Below are positions 6,395 through 12,677 of a DNA stretch of 12,677 bases, one piece after another. The stretch is from NCBI GenBank assembly GCA_900546255.1, contig URCB01000048.1, positions 1 to 12,677 on the forward strand. Reading direction: 5' to 3'. The stretch's first letter is position 1, and every line of letters begins with the position of its first letter. This stretch comes from an uncultured Eubacteriales bacterium. GTDB lineage: Bacteria > Bacillota > Clostridia > Oscillospirales > Oscillospiraceae. Both the position numbers and the translations under genes were made by a program. Below the pieces are notes generated by a model that made no database searches, had not been told where the DNA came from, and saw nothing but the letters and a program-made list of their open reading frames with translations.

Positions 6395-6469
6395 CATTTT
6401 TTTTCCTGTTCTCCCTCTCTAGCCCCAAACCCGCCATCCAGGGAAACAGACACGATTGGAGGTTTTTCC

Positions 6470-7582
6470 ATGAAATTCAGCTGCGAGAAAGCACTGCTCC
6501 AAAACGCCATCCTCACCGCCTCCCGGGCCGTCTCCTCCAAGAGTACCATCCCTGCCCTAGAAGGCCTGCTTTTGGAAGCGGAGGAAACCGGCAACGTCTT
6601 CCTCACCGGGTACAACCAGGAAACCGGCATCCGCTCCTGCTTCCAGGGGGAAGTGACGGAAACCGGTTCCATGGTCCTCCCCGCCCGGCTGTTCAGCGAA
6701 ATCGTCCGGAAAATGCCCGACGACGTCCTGCTCTTTCAGGAAGAGAACCTGAAAGTTCACATCTCCTGCGGCATGAGTGAGTTCGACCTCATGGGCATCG
6801 ACCCGGAGGACTTCCCGGAGCTGCCCACCGTAGAGTACCAAAACTCCATCACCCTGCCCCAGCAGACCCTCCGATCCATGATCAGCCAGACCATCTTCGC
6901 CGTCAGCGACGATGAGAGCCGCCCCATCCACACCGGCAGCCTCTTCGTGGTGGATGAGGAGGGGCTCACCATGGTGGCGGTGGACGGTTTCCGCCTGGCC
7001 CTCCGCAAGGAGCCTATTTTGGAAAAGAATGGAAACTTCGAGTTTGTGGTCCCTGGGGCCTCCCTCAGCGAGGTGGAAAAAATCTGCCGGGAGACCGACG
7101 ATCCCGTGGACGTCCACCAGGGCGCCCGCCACGTCCTCTTCAAAATGGGGGACACCATCCTCATCGCCCGGCGGCTGGAAGGGGAGTTCCTGGCTTGGCG
7201 CCAGGCCATCCCCAGAAACAACCCCATCAAGGTCACAGTGGAGACCAAGCAGCTCCTCTCCTGCATTGAGCGGGTGTCCCTCATCGTCAGCGAGAAGCTG
7301 AAAAGCCCCCTGCGCTGCGTCATGGGGGAGGGAGAAATCCACATCACCACCCGCACTGCCATCGGCAATGCCCAGGACCGCTGCCCCATGGAGGGAAGCG
7401 GCAACGGGTTGGAGATCGGCTTCAACAACCGCTACATGATGGAGGCCCTGAAGGCCGCCTCCCGGGAAAAAGTGACCCTGGAGCTGTCCAGCCCCATTAC
7501 CCCTTGCATCATTGTCCCCGCCGATGGGGAGGATAACTTCCTCTTCATGGTGCTGCCGGTGCGGCTGAAGGCAGATATTTGA
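6470..7582 (+). CDS. dnaN: DNA polymerase III sliding clamp (beta subunit)
   Basis: This 370-residue protein, a usual length for the clamp, forms a ring around DNA that tethers polymerase III and also serves repair enzymes. The three clamp folds are about 1-125, 126-250 and 251-370. Recognisable stretches include MKFSCEKALLQNAILTASRA at the start, ISQTIFAVSDDESRPIHTGS, VDGFRLALRKE, and the C-terminal FLFMVLPVRL that forms part of the partner-binding pocket. GGAGG lies 7 nt before the ATG at 6470; the open frame upstream crosses the origin sites and is not coding. It follows dnaA and probably shares its transcript. Downstream is the large palindromic repeat rather than yaaA directly. Confidence 0.98.
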   Translation: MKFSCEKALLQNAILTASRAVSSKSTIPALEGLLLEAEETGNVFLTGYNQETGIRSCFQGEVTETGSMVLPARLFSEIVRKMPDDVLLFQEENLKVHISCGMSEFDLMGIDPEDFPELPTVEYQNSITLPQQTLRSMISQTIFAVSDDESRPIHTGSLFVVDEEGLTMVAVDGFRLALRKEPILEKNGNFEFVVPGASLSEVEKICRETDDPVDVHQGARHVLFKMGDTILIARRLEGEFLAWRQAIPRNNPIKVTVETKQLLSCIERVSLIVSEKLKSPLRCVMGEGEIHITTRTAIGNAQDRCPMEGSGNGLEIGFNNRYMMEALKAASREKVTLELSSPITPCIIVPADGEDNFLFMVLPVRLKADI

Positions 7583-7616
7583 CGTTGATCCCAACGGTGG
7601 TTCCGTTAAGACCAGT

Positions 7617-7632
7617 GCAGGTCCGGACCTGC
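7617..7632. repeat. Perfect 16-base palindrome bordering the large repeat
   Basis: GCAGGTCCGGACCTGC is a perfect palindrome 35 bases after the dnaN stop. A sister hairpin (GCAGGT-loop-ACCTGC) borders copy A at 32-47, and another hairpin (CGTAG/CTACG, 12582-12602) borders the copy at the window end. It seems to be the outer boundary of the repeat module. Confidence 0.6.
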
Positions 7633-8061
7633 AACGTGGGTTCCCGCCCGGCCCCGGGCGGGGGTCCCCATTTCTTGCGAAGAAATGGGGAGAAAGAAGC
7701 CCAGGGGGGTACCCCCTGGACCCCCTTTTTTATGGCCCGCTCGTTCCCACTCGCTCGTTTTGGCGGTTGTGGCGCATTGTTTCGGTCGTGCGTCTATTTC
7801 GGAGTCCACCTACGTGCCCTGATTTGGGAACTTTCTTTCGCAAAAATGCTTTCCAGCATATTTTTTCTCGAAAATGCGTCCCAAATCGGTCTTAGCATAC
7901 CGGAGGAAATAGCCCCGCGACCGTTTCAAGGACAACGATCCCAAAAACCAGCGAGTGGCAACGAGCGGCTATGAAAACCCGGGTCCAGGGCGGAGCCCTG
8001 GTGTTCTTTCCTCCGGCTTTCTTCCAAAGAAAGCCGGGCTCCCCCGCCGGAGTCGGCGGGG
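7631..8061. repeat. Large imperfect inverted repeat between dnaN and yaaA
   Basis: The two arms are symmetric about 7852. Paired blocks, from outside in: GC hairpins 7643-7662 and 8042-8061; 11-bp-stem hairpins 7666-7690 and 8013-8037; CCAGGG hairpins 7701-7719 and 7985-8001; GCTCGTTCCCACTCGCT (7739-7755) with its 16/17-matching inverse at 7950-7966; CTATTTC/GAAATAG (7794-7800, 7906-7912); GATTTGGGA/TCCCAAATC (7821-7829, 7879-7887); and a central ATGCT-ttcc-AGCAT hairpin (7846-7859). No protein signature is present, so it looks like a nonautonomous foldback element or two opposed copies of one repeat. Similar end modules occur at both window edges. It fills most of the 566-base gap. Confidence 0.8.
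7701..7731 (+). terminator. Possible terminator for dnaA-dnaN inside the repeat arm
   Basis: A stem CCAGGGGG (7701-7708) with CCCCCTGG (7712-7719) is followed by ACCCCC and six T (7726-7731). The six-base gap between stem and T-run is unfavourable, but two strong hairpins precede it. It would end transcription about 150 bases after dnaN. Confidence 0.45.
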
Positions 8062-8066
8062 CCCCC

Positions 8067-8101
8067 GGGGCGCTGCGCCCCAAGGTGGCTTCGGAGCCAC
8101 C
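8067..8101. repeat. Two further GC hairpins before yaaA
   Basis: GGGGCG (8067-8072) pairs with CGCCCC (8076-8081), and GGTGGCT (8084-8090) pairs with AGCCACC (8095-8101). They extend the repeat on the yaaA side beyond the symmetric part and have no equivalent on the dnaN side. They lie about 30 bases before the yaaA ribosome binding site. Confidence 0.6.
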
Positions 8102-8148
8102 CACCCAAAGGGTCTGTACCCCCCCTTACGAAGGAGTCAATACATACC

Positions 8149-8364
8149 ATGGCAGAACAACAAGTGATTTCCATCACAACGGAATACATCAAGCTGGAAG
8201 CCCTGCTGAAGCTGGCCAACCTGGTGGGCAGCGGGGGGGAGGCCAAGGTCCTCATCCAGGAGGGCCAGGTCTCTGTCAACGGGGACGTGTGTACCATGCG
8301 GGGGAAGAAGCTCCGCCCAGGGGACCGTGTCACCTTCCAGGGGCGGGAGCTCTTGGTGCAATGA
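8149..8364 (+). CDS. yaaA: S4-domain protein YaaA
   Basis: This 71-residue protein is little more than one S4 RNA-binding fold. It has YIKLEALLKLANLVGSGGEA, then VLIQEGQVSVNGDVCTMRGK and KLRPGDRVTFQG, the motif order of the small S4 proteins found between dnaN and recF in Bacillota. The likely role is RNA or ribosome binding; its exact function is not settled. AAGGAG (8131-8136) lies 12 nt before the ATG, a slightly long spacing. Its stop overlaps the recF start (ATGA), so the two are probably translationally coupled. No promoter was identified upstream; expression may rely on read-through or on a promoter hidden in the repeat region. Confidence 0.93.
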   Translation: MAEQQVISITTEYIKLEALLKLANLVGSGGEAKVLIQEGQVSVNGDVCTMRGKKLRPGDRVTFQGRELLVQ

Positions 8365-9488
8365 GGGTTTGCTCCATCTCTCTGGACGGCTTTCGCAACT
8401 ACACCCAGTTTTCTGCCCAGTTTTCCCCTGGGGTCAACGTCATCTGGGGGGAAAACGCCCAGGGAAAGACCAACCTGCTGGAGGCCATCGGCTTTCTCGC
8501 CGGGGCCCGGTCCCATCGGGCCCGGGGGGATAAGGAGCTCATCGCCTTCCAGCGAACCCAGGGCACCATCACCGCCCAGGTGGAGAGCCGGGGGCGGGAC
8601 TTTCTCATCCAGGCCCAGCTGTTTCGGGGGGCCCGGCGGAAGCTGTTTGTGAACCACGTGAAGCTGAAAACGGCGGGGGAGCTGTCAGAGATCCTGCAGA
8701 CCGTCCTCTTCTGCCCGGAGGACCTGGCCCTCATCAAGGCGGGCGCGGCGGAACGGCGGACCTTTCTGGACCGGGCCATCTGCCAGCTCCGGCCCAGGTA
8801 TGCCGAGGCCCTGTCCCAGTACCAAAAATTGCTGGACCACAAAACCCGGATTCTGCGGGACTGGGAGAAGAATCCCAGCCTGCTGGAGGTTTTGGAGGAC
8901 TTTAACGAGGCCATGGCCCGGGCCGGGGCCCTGGTCATCCACTACCGGGCCCACTTCATCCGCAAACTGGCGGAGAAGGCCCAGGTCATTCAGCGGGAAT
9001 TCTCCGGCGGGGGGGAGGAGCTGGCCCTGTCCTACCAGACGGTGCGGACGGTGACAGACCCCTTGGGCCCCACGGTTACCCTGTACGAGGCCCTGCGGGA
9101 GCACCAAAACAGCCACCGCCGGGCAGAGTTGGAGGCAAAATCCTGCCTCTCCGGCCCCCATAAGGACGATCTCTTGGCGGCCATCAACGGGCAGCCCGCC
9201 CGGCAGTTTGCCTCCCAGGGGCAGACCCGGACCGCCGCCCTCTCCCTCAAACTGGCCGAGCGGGAGATTTTCCAGGAGGACACCGGCCAGTGGCCCATCC
9301 TCCTGCTGGACGATGTGCTCTCAGAGCTGGATCAGCGCCGGCAGGACTTTGTCCTGGGAAGGATCACCGGCGGGCAGGTGTTCATCACCGGCTGCCAGCC
9401 TCCGGAGGCGGGGACGTTTCCAGGAAACAGCCTGCACATTGTCCAAGGCACCCTGGTCGATGCTGGGGCGGCAGACGATTTGGCCTAA
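8361..9488 (+). CDS. recF: DNA replication and repair protein RecF
   Basis: This 375-residue SMC-like ATPase binds gapped DNA and, with RecO and RecR, helps load RecA. It has an N-terminal IRGFRNY-like segment (SISLDGFRNYTQF, 5-17), Walker A GENAQGKTN (30-38), the CPEDLALIKAGAAERRTFLD region (118-137), an SGPHKDD loop (264-270), the ABC-type signature SQGQTRT (285-291) and Walker B ILLLDDVLSELD (313-324). The frame stays open upstream to 7971, but that part is repeat DNA and antisense-like sequence; the ATG at 8361 matches the family N-terminus and overlaps the yaaA stop. It sits in the conserved dnaN-yaaA-recF-remB-gyrB order. Confidence 0.97.
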   Translation: MRVCSISLDGFRNYTQFSAQFSPGVNVIWGENAQGKTNLLEAIGFLAGARSHRARGDKELIAFQRTQGTITAQVESRGRDFLIQAQLFRGARRKLFVNHVKLKTAGELSEILQTVLFCPEDLALIKAGAAERRTFLDRAICQLRPRYAEALSQYQKLLDHKTRILRDWEKNPSLLEVLEDFNEAMARAGALVIHYRAHFIRKLAEKAQVIQREFSGGGEELALSYQTVRTVTDPLGPTVTLYEALREHQNSHRRAELEAKSCLSGPHKDDLLAAINGQPARQFASQGQTRTAALSLKLAEREIFQEDTGQWPILLLDDVLSELDQRRQDFVLGRITGGQVFITGCQPPEAGTFPGNSLHIVQGTLVDAGAADDLA

Positions 9489-9523
9489 ACCCCAGAAATA
9501 CCCTGCATTCGAGAGAAGATTCG

Positions 9524-9532
9524 TGATAAAAT
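9524..9532 (+). promoter_or_regulatory. Possible extended -10 promoter before remB
   Basis: TGATAAAAT resembles an extended -10 (TGn-TAtAAT) in the 101-base recF-remB gap. No good -35 lies upstream; CTGCAT at 9503-9508 is weak. A small hairpin (TGCCC 9543-9547 with GGGCA 9558-9562) follows. It might give remB and gyrB an independent start. Confidence 0.3.
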
Positions 9533-9589
9533 CAAGGGAAACTGCCCCATTTTTCCAGGGCACCCATCCCAGGAAAGGGGAGAGACGGC

Positions 9590-9856
9590 ATGTATCTGCA
9601 CATCGGCGCTTCCGTGGTGATCCCAGAGCAGGACGTGCTGGGCATCTTTGATTTGGACAACACCACCTCCTCCCGGATCACCCGGAACTTTCTGGCCCAG
9701 GCCCAGCAGGCGGGCCAGGTGATCCCCGTGGGGGAGGATCTTCCCAAATCCTTCCTCCTCTGCCGGGACAAGGGGGGGAAGGTCAAAGTCTACCTCTCCC
9801 AGCTGTCCACGGCAACCCTGCTCAAGCGGATGGAATTGGGAAGTTTGACGATATAG
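9590..9856 (+). CDS. remB: RemB-like DUF370 regulatory protein
   Basis: This 88-residue protein of the DUF370 (RemA/RemB/YaaB) family begins MYLHIGASVVIPEQDVLGIF and continues FDLDNTTSSRITRNFL. It ends with a segment VYLSQLSTATLLKRMELG typical of the recF-gyrB-linked member. The relative RemA is a DNA-binding activator of biofilm genes in Bacillus subtilis; RemB's mechanism is less clear, so the regulatory role here is inference. GGGGAG (9577-9582) lies 7 nt before the ATG. Its position between recF and gyrB is the conserved one. Confidence 0.92.
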   Translation: MYLHIGASVVIPEQDVLGIFDLDNTTSSRITRNFLAQAQQAGQVIPVGEDLPKSFLLCRDKGGKVKVYLSQLSTATLLKRMELGSLTI

Positions 9857-9861
9857 AAAGT

Positions 9862-9897
9862 AACCTGGCAGGGTGCTTGCCCTTTCTCCCAGGTTTT
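9862..9897 (+). terminator. Hairpin with T-run between remB and gyrB
   Basis: AACCTGG (9862-9868) pairs perfectly with CCAGGTT (9889-9895), with an inner AGGG/CCCT stem (9870-9873 with 9880-9883). A short run of four T follows (9894-9897). The stem begins 5 bases after the remB stop and ends 28 bases before the gyrB ATG. It could be a weak or partial terminator that tunes gyrB expression. Confidence 0.4.
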
Positions 9898-9923
9898 GCG
9901 TTACGTTGTGTTTGGAGGTATCT

Positions 9924-11870
9924 ATGGATCAGTTGGAACAGAAAAACGCCACCACCGTGGAACATGAATACGGGGCCTCAGAGATCCAAGTGCTGGAGGG
10001 GCTGGAGGCAGTCCGGAAACGGCCTGGCATGTACATCGGCTCCACCTCCGCCAGCGGACTGCACCACCTGGTCTATGAGATCGTGGACAACGCCATCGAC
10101 GAGGCCCTGGCCGGCTACTGCACCGAGATTCAGGTGGGCATTGAGCCGGGCAACATCATCACTGTCTCCGACAATGGCCGGGGCATCCCCGTGGATATTC
10201 AGCAGCAGACGGGGAAACCTGCTCTGGAGGTGGTCTTCACCATCCTCCACGCCGGCGGTAAGTTTGGCGGCGGCGGATACAAAGTCTCCGGCGGCCTCCA
10301 CGGGGTGGGCGCCTCGGTGGTCAATGCCCTGAGCCAGTGGCTGGAGGTCCGGGTCCACAAGGACGGGAACATCTACGAGATGAAGTTTGCCCGGGGCCAG
10401 GTGACCCAGCCCATGCAGATCGTGGGCAAGACTGACCGCACCGGCACCGACGTGGTCTTCCAGCCCGACCCGGAGATGTTCACCGAGACCACGGAGTACG
10501 ACTACGAGACCCTCCACACCCGGATGCGGGAGGAGGCCTTCCTCAACGCCGGCCTCACCATCACCATCGCCGACCGGCGGGGGGAGGAGGAGATCTCCGA
10601 CACCATGTGCTATGCCGGCGGCATCCGGGAGTTTGTCACCTACATCAACCGGAACAAGACCCCCATCCACGACGGGGTGATCTACATGGCCGGCTCCAAA
10701 GAGGACGCCATGGCGGAGGTCTCCCTCCAATACAACGACAGTTACAACGAGATCATTGTCTCCTTTGCCAACAACGTCCACACCCCCGAAGGGGGCATGC
10801 ACGAAGAGGGGTTCAAGCGGGCCCTCACCAACGCCCTCAACGCCTACGGCCGGAAGATGAAGATCCTCAAGGAGGACGAGAAGGTCACCGGCGAGGACTG
10901 CCGGGAAGGGCTCACCTGCGTCATCTCCGTCAAGCTCACCGAGGCCCAGTTTGAGGGTCAGACCAAGGCCAAACTGGGCAACTCCGAGATCCGCACCCTG
11001 GTCAATGCCATCGTCTCGGAGAAGCTGGAGGAGTTTTTGGAGGAGAACCCCGCCGTGGGCCGGGCCATCCTGGAAAAGGCCCTCACCGCCTCCCGGGCCC
11101 GGGAGGCCGCCCGGAAGGCCCGGGAATCCGTCCGGCGGAAAACCGGGCTGGAGTCCGGCCAGATGCCCGACAAGCTCCGGGACTGCAACGAGCGGGACCC
11201 CGCCCTCACCGAGATCTACATCGTGGAGGGCGACTCCGCCGGGGGCTCGGCCACCCAAGGGCGGGACTCCCGGTTCCAGGCCATCCTCCCCCTGTGGGGC
11301 AAGATGCTCAACGTGGAGAAGGCCCGGGCCGACCGGGTCTACGGCAACGACAAGCTCAGCCCCGTGATCACCGCCCTGGGGGCGGGCATCGGGGAGGAGT
11401 TCAACCCCGACAAGCTCCGCTACCACAAGATCATCATCATGGCCGATGCCGACGTGGACGGGGCCCACATCCGCACCCTGCTGCTGACCTTCTTCTTCCG
11501 GTTCATGCGGCCGCTGGTTGAGCAGGGCTATGTCTACTCCGCCGTGCCCCCCCTCTACAAGCTCACCCGGGGCAAGCAGCAGCGGGTGGCCTACTCCGAC
11601 GAGGAGCGGGACCAGGTCTCCGCCCAGATGCGGGGGGACAATCCCAACGCCAAGGTGGAGATCAGCCGCTTCAAGGGCCTGGGCGAGATGGACCCCCACG
11701 AACTGTGGGAGACCACCATGAACCCCGAAACCCGCACCCTCCGCCGGATCACCCTGGAGGACGCGGTGAAGGCCGACGAAATCTTTACCATCCTCATGGG
11801 GGAAAAGGTGGAGCCCCGGAAGGAGTTCATCGAGCAAAACGCCAAATACGTGGTGAACCTGGACATCTGA
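9924..11870 (+). CDS. gyrB: DNA gyrase subunit B
   Basis: This 648-residue protein is the ATPase subunit of DNA gyrase, which introduces negative supercoils with GyrA. The GHKL ATPase has [10 protein letters not shown] (52-61, Glu52 and Asn56), DNGRGIP (83-89) and the lid [20 protein letters not shown] (111-130). The TOPRIM domain has EGDSAGG (435-441) and DADVDGAHI (508-516); the C-terminus has [10 protein letters not shown]. Length matches the short Gram-positive type. Trp458 in LPLWGK replaces the usual Lys/Arg of the quinolone-resistance region. The start at 9924 has GGAGG 5 nt upstream; the open frame to a GTG at 9873 crosses a hairpin and is not conserved. gyrA does not follow within the window. 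Confidence 0.98.
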   Translation: MDQLEQKNATTVEHEYGASEIQVLEGLEAVRKRPGMYIGSTSASGLHHLVYEIVDNAIDEALAGYCTEIQVGIEPGNIITVSDNGRGIPVDIQQQTGKPALEVVFTILHAGGKFGGGGYKVSGGLHGVGASVVNALSQWLEVRVHKDGNIYEMKFARGQVTQPMQIVGKTDRTGTDVVFQPDPEMFTETTEYDYETLHTRMREEAFLNAGLTITIADRRGEEEISDTMCYAGGIREFVTYINRNKTPIHDGVIYMAGSKEDAMAEVSLQYNDSYNEIIVSFANNVHTPEGGMHEEGFKRALTNALNAYGRKMKILKEDEKVTGEDCREGLTCVISVKLTEAQFEGQTKAKLGNSEIRTLVNAIVSEKLEEFLEENPAVGRAILEKALTASRAREAARKARESVRRKTGLESGQMPDKLRDCNERDPALTEIYIVEGDSAGGSATQGRDSRFQAILPLWGKMLNVEKARADRVYGNDKLSPVITALGAGIGEEFNPDKLRYHKIIIMADADVDGAHIRTLLLTFFFRFMRPLVEQGYVYSAVPPLYKLTRGKQQRVAYSDEERDQVSAQMRGDNPNAKVEISRFKGLGEMDPHELWETTMNPETRTLRRITLEDAVKADEIFTILMGEKVEPRKEFIEQNAKYVVNLDI

Positions 11871-11895
11871 CGGTCCGCCTTTGAGAAGGAGCTGA

Positions 11896-12591
11896 ATGGT
11901 CCTGTATTCCGTCCTCTTTTTGATCCTGGCCGCCCTGGCGCCCCCGCTGATCCTGCTGGGCATCATCTACCGGTTGGATCAGATCGAGCGGGAACCCCCT
12001 GGCCTGCTCTGGTCCCTCTTCCTGCGGGGGGTGCTGGCCATGGTTCCCATTCTGGTGCTGGAGATGCTGGCCGACCAGTTCATCGACTTTTTCTACTGGC
12101 GGCCCATGGTCTACCTCTTCCTGGCCTACTTCGTGGTGCCGGGGTTCATTGAGGAGGGGATCAAGTACCGGGTCCTCCGCCGGCGCACCTGGAACGAACC
12201 CAACTTCAACTACCGCTTCGACGGGGTGGTCTACGGGGTGTTCGTTTCCCTGGGCTTTGCCGCGGTGGAGAATGTGATGTATGTCCTCACCTCCGGCTTT
12301 TCCACGGCGGTGGTGCGGGCCATCTTCTCCATCCCCGGCCACGCCATGTTCGGGGTGGTGATGGGGGCGGCCCTGGGCCAGGCCAAGTGGCTGGCCGCCC
12401 ACGGGCAGGGCCAGCAGACGGCTGCCTTTCTCCGCCGGGCCTGGCTGCTGCCGGCCATCCTCCACGGAGCGTATGATTTTCTCCTGGTGGGGTTTGGATG
12501 GGTGTTCTATCTCTACTTTGCCGGGTTGGTGGTCTATGTGCTCCGCCTGCTGCGGCGGAGCATCCAGGAGGACGTTCCCATCGTAGGTTGA
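11896..12591 (+). CDS. PrsW-family intramembrane metalloprotease
   Basis: This 231-residue, multi-pass membrane protein of the PrsW family belongs to the larger CPBP/Abi-type membrane protease clan. Hydrophobic segments lie at about 2-24, 40-60, 70-85, 110-132, 143-162, 183-200 and 202-218. Conserved motifs are all present: EEGIK (86-90, Glu86/Glu87), RFDGVVYG (107-114), AAVEN (122-126), PGHAMFG (147-153, His149) and LHGAYDF (189-195, His190, Asp194). In Bacillus subtilis PrsW makes the first cut in the anti-sigma factor RsiW; no sigma/anti-sigma pair is in the window, so the target is unknown. The ATG lies 25 nt after gyrB, with AAGGAG 4 nt upstream, so it is probably cotranscribed with gyrB. 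Confidence 0.9.
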   Translation: MVLYSVLFLILAALAPPLILLGIIYRLDQIEREPPGLLWSLFLRGVLAMVPILVLEMLADQFIDFFYWRPMVYLFLAYFVVPGFIEEGIKYRVLRRRTWNEPNFNYRFDGVVYGVFVSLGFAAVENVMYVLTSGFSTAVVRAIFSIPGHAMFGVVMGAALGQAKWLAAHGQGQQTAAFLRRAWLLPAILHGAYDFLLVGFGWVFYLYFAGLVVYVLRLLRRSIQEDVPIVG

Positions 12592-12677
12592 AACCCGCTA
12601 CGTGGTTTCCCGCCCCTATCCGGGGCGGGGGATCCAGGCTTTCTCTAGAGAAAGCCCGGACGCAAAGAGTCGCGGGG
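12582..12677 (+). repeat. Partial copy of the palindromic intergenic repeat (copy D)
   Basis: A hairpin CGTAG/CTACG (12582-12586 with 12598-12602) spans the PrsW-family gene's stop codon. It is followed by GCTACGTGGTTTCCCGCC (12597-12614), a GC hairpin (CCCGCCCC 12609-12616 with GGGGCGGG 12622-12629) and a perfect 20-base palindrome (12637-12656) like the 11-bp-stem hairpins at 7666-7690 and 8013-8037. The window ends inside it. It sits at the end of the gyrB transcription unit. Confidence 0.75.

Larger units (their letters stand above)
6206..6469 (+). other. Probable oriC unwinding region in the dnaA-dnaN gap
   Basis: This 264-base noncoding gap holds a cluster of near-consensus DnaA boxes (6217-6262), another box at 6358-6366, a DnaA-trio-like tract (6377-6394) and an eight-T run (6397-6404). 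The order, boxes then trios then A/T-rich DNA pointing toward dnaN, is that described for the basal unwinding system of Bacillus subtilis. The box-bearing dnaA upstream region would be the second half of a bipartite origin. No promoter or terminator was evident in the gap. Confidence 0.75.

Noticed and set aside
6239..6469. Upstream in-frame extension of dnaN
   Set aside because: It covers DnaA boxes and the trio tract. The clamp family begins at MKFSCEKA, with a good ribosome binding site before 6470.
7579..7974. 131-codon plus-strand frame in the dnaN-yaaA gap
   Set aside because: It is made entirely of the palindromic repeat. There is no ribosome binding site and no protein similarity I recognise.
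7631..8061. Insertion sequence with transposase
   Set aside because: No transposase frame and no clear target-site duplication were found, so only a nonautonomous repeat is supported.
7643..8101. CRISPR array or tRNA cluster suggested by many hairpins
   Set aside because: There are no regularly spaced identical repeats with unique spacers, and no cloverleaf or tRNA arm motifs. The hairpins differ in sequence and are arranged symmetrically.
7971..8360. Upstream in-frame extension of recF
   Set aside because: It lies in repeat DNA and overlaps yaaA in another frame. The family N-terminus begins at the 8361 ATG.
9978..11966. 662-codon open frame on the minus strand opposite gyrB
   Set aside because: It is an exact antisense shadow of gyrB, a common effect of C-ending codons in GC-rich genes. 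The product is low-complexity Gly/Leu/Val/Asp/His and shows no family motif.

Overview
The window is a GC-rich chromosomal replication-origin region of a Bacillota bacterium. The gene order is rpmH-rnpA-yidD-yidC-jag on the minus strand, divergent from dnaA-dnaN-yaaA-recF-remB-gyrB on the plus strand. High GC, C-ending codons, the YidC/Jag architectures and abundant GC-rich palindromic intergenic repeats suggest class Clostridia, order Oscillospirales (a Flavonifractor/Lawsonibacter/Intestinimonas-like gut anaerobe). The genus is inference from general resemblance, not from any search.

Left arm (176-4422, all minus strand). A perfect sigma-A promoter (TTGACA-N18-TATAAT) near 4565 drives rpmH (L34) through a roughly 120-nt structured leader. 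A structured 210-nt spacer follows, then rnpA (RNase P protein, GTG start), yidD (ATGA overlap with rnpA), yidC (membrane insertase with a long charged tail) and jag/khpB (Jag-N, KH and R3H RNA-binding protein). A strong hairpin terminator at 1170-1208 closes the operon. Past it lies an HSL-type alpha/beta hydrolase instead of the mnmE/mnmG/rsmG/noc genes common in relatives. The leftmost 175 bases hold repeats only.

Origin (4423-4888 and 6206-6469). The dnaA promoter has an extended -10 and a DnaA-box-like site just downstream of its predicted start. The dnaA-dnaN gap holds several near-consensus DnaA boxes. One of them is followed by CTA-CTA-CTA-CCA-CTA trinucleotides and a T-run, which matches the DnaA-trio unwinding module known from Bacillus subtilis.

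Right arm (6470-12591, all plus strand). It contains dnaN (sliding clamp), yaaA (S4 RNA-binding), recF (overlapping yaaA by ATGA), remB (DUF370), gyrB, and a PrsW-family membrane protease where gyrA often sits. dnaN and yaaA are separated by 566 bases. Most of that gap is one large imperfect inverted repeat (7643-8061), symmetric about 7852 and built of nested hairpins. Partial copies of its end module occur at both window edges (1-48 and 12582-12677), each at the end of a transcription unit.

The genes form the usual origin-proximal set: initiation (DnaA), elongation (DnaN), repair (RecF), supercoiling (GyrB), and ribosome, tRNA-processing and membrane-insertion functions. All are transcribed away from the origin, codirectional with the forks. 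I see no defence system, prophage or other new multigene system. The most unusual material is the palindromic repeat family and the structured untranslated regions.
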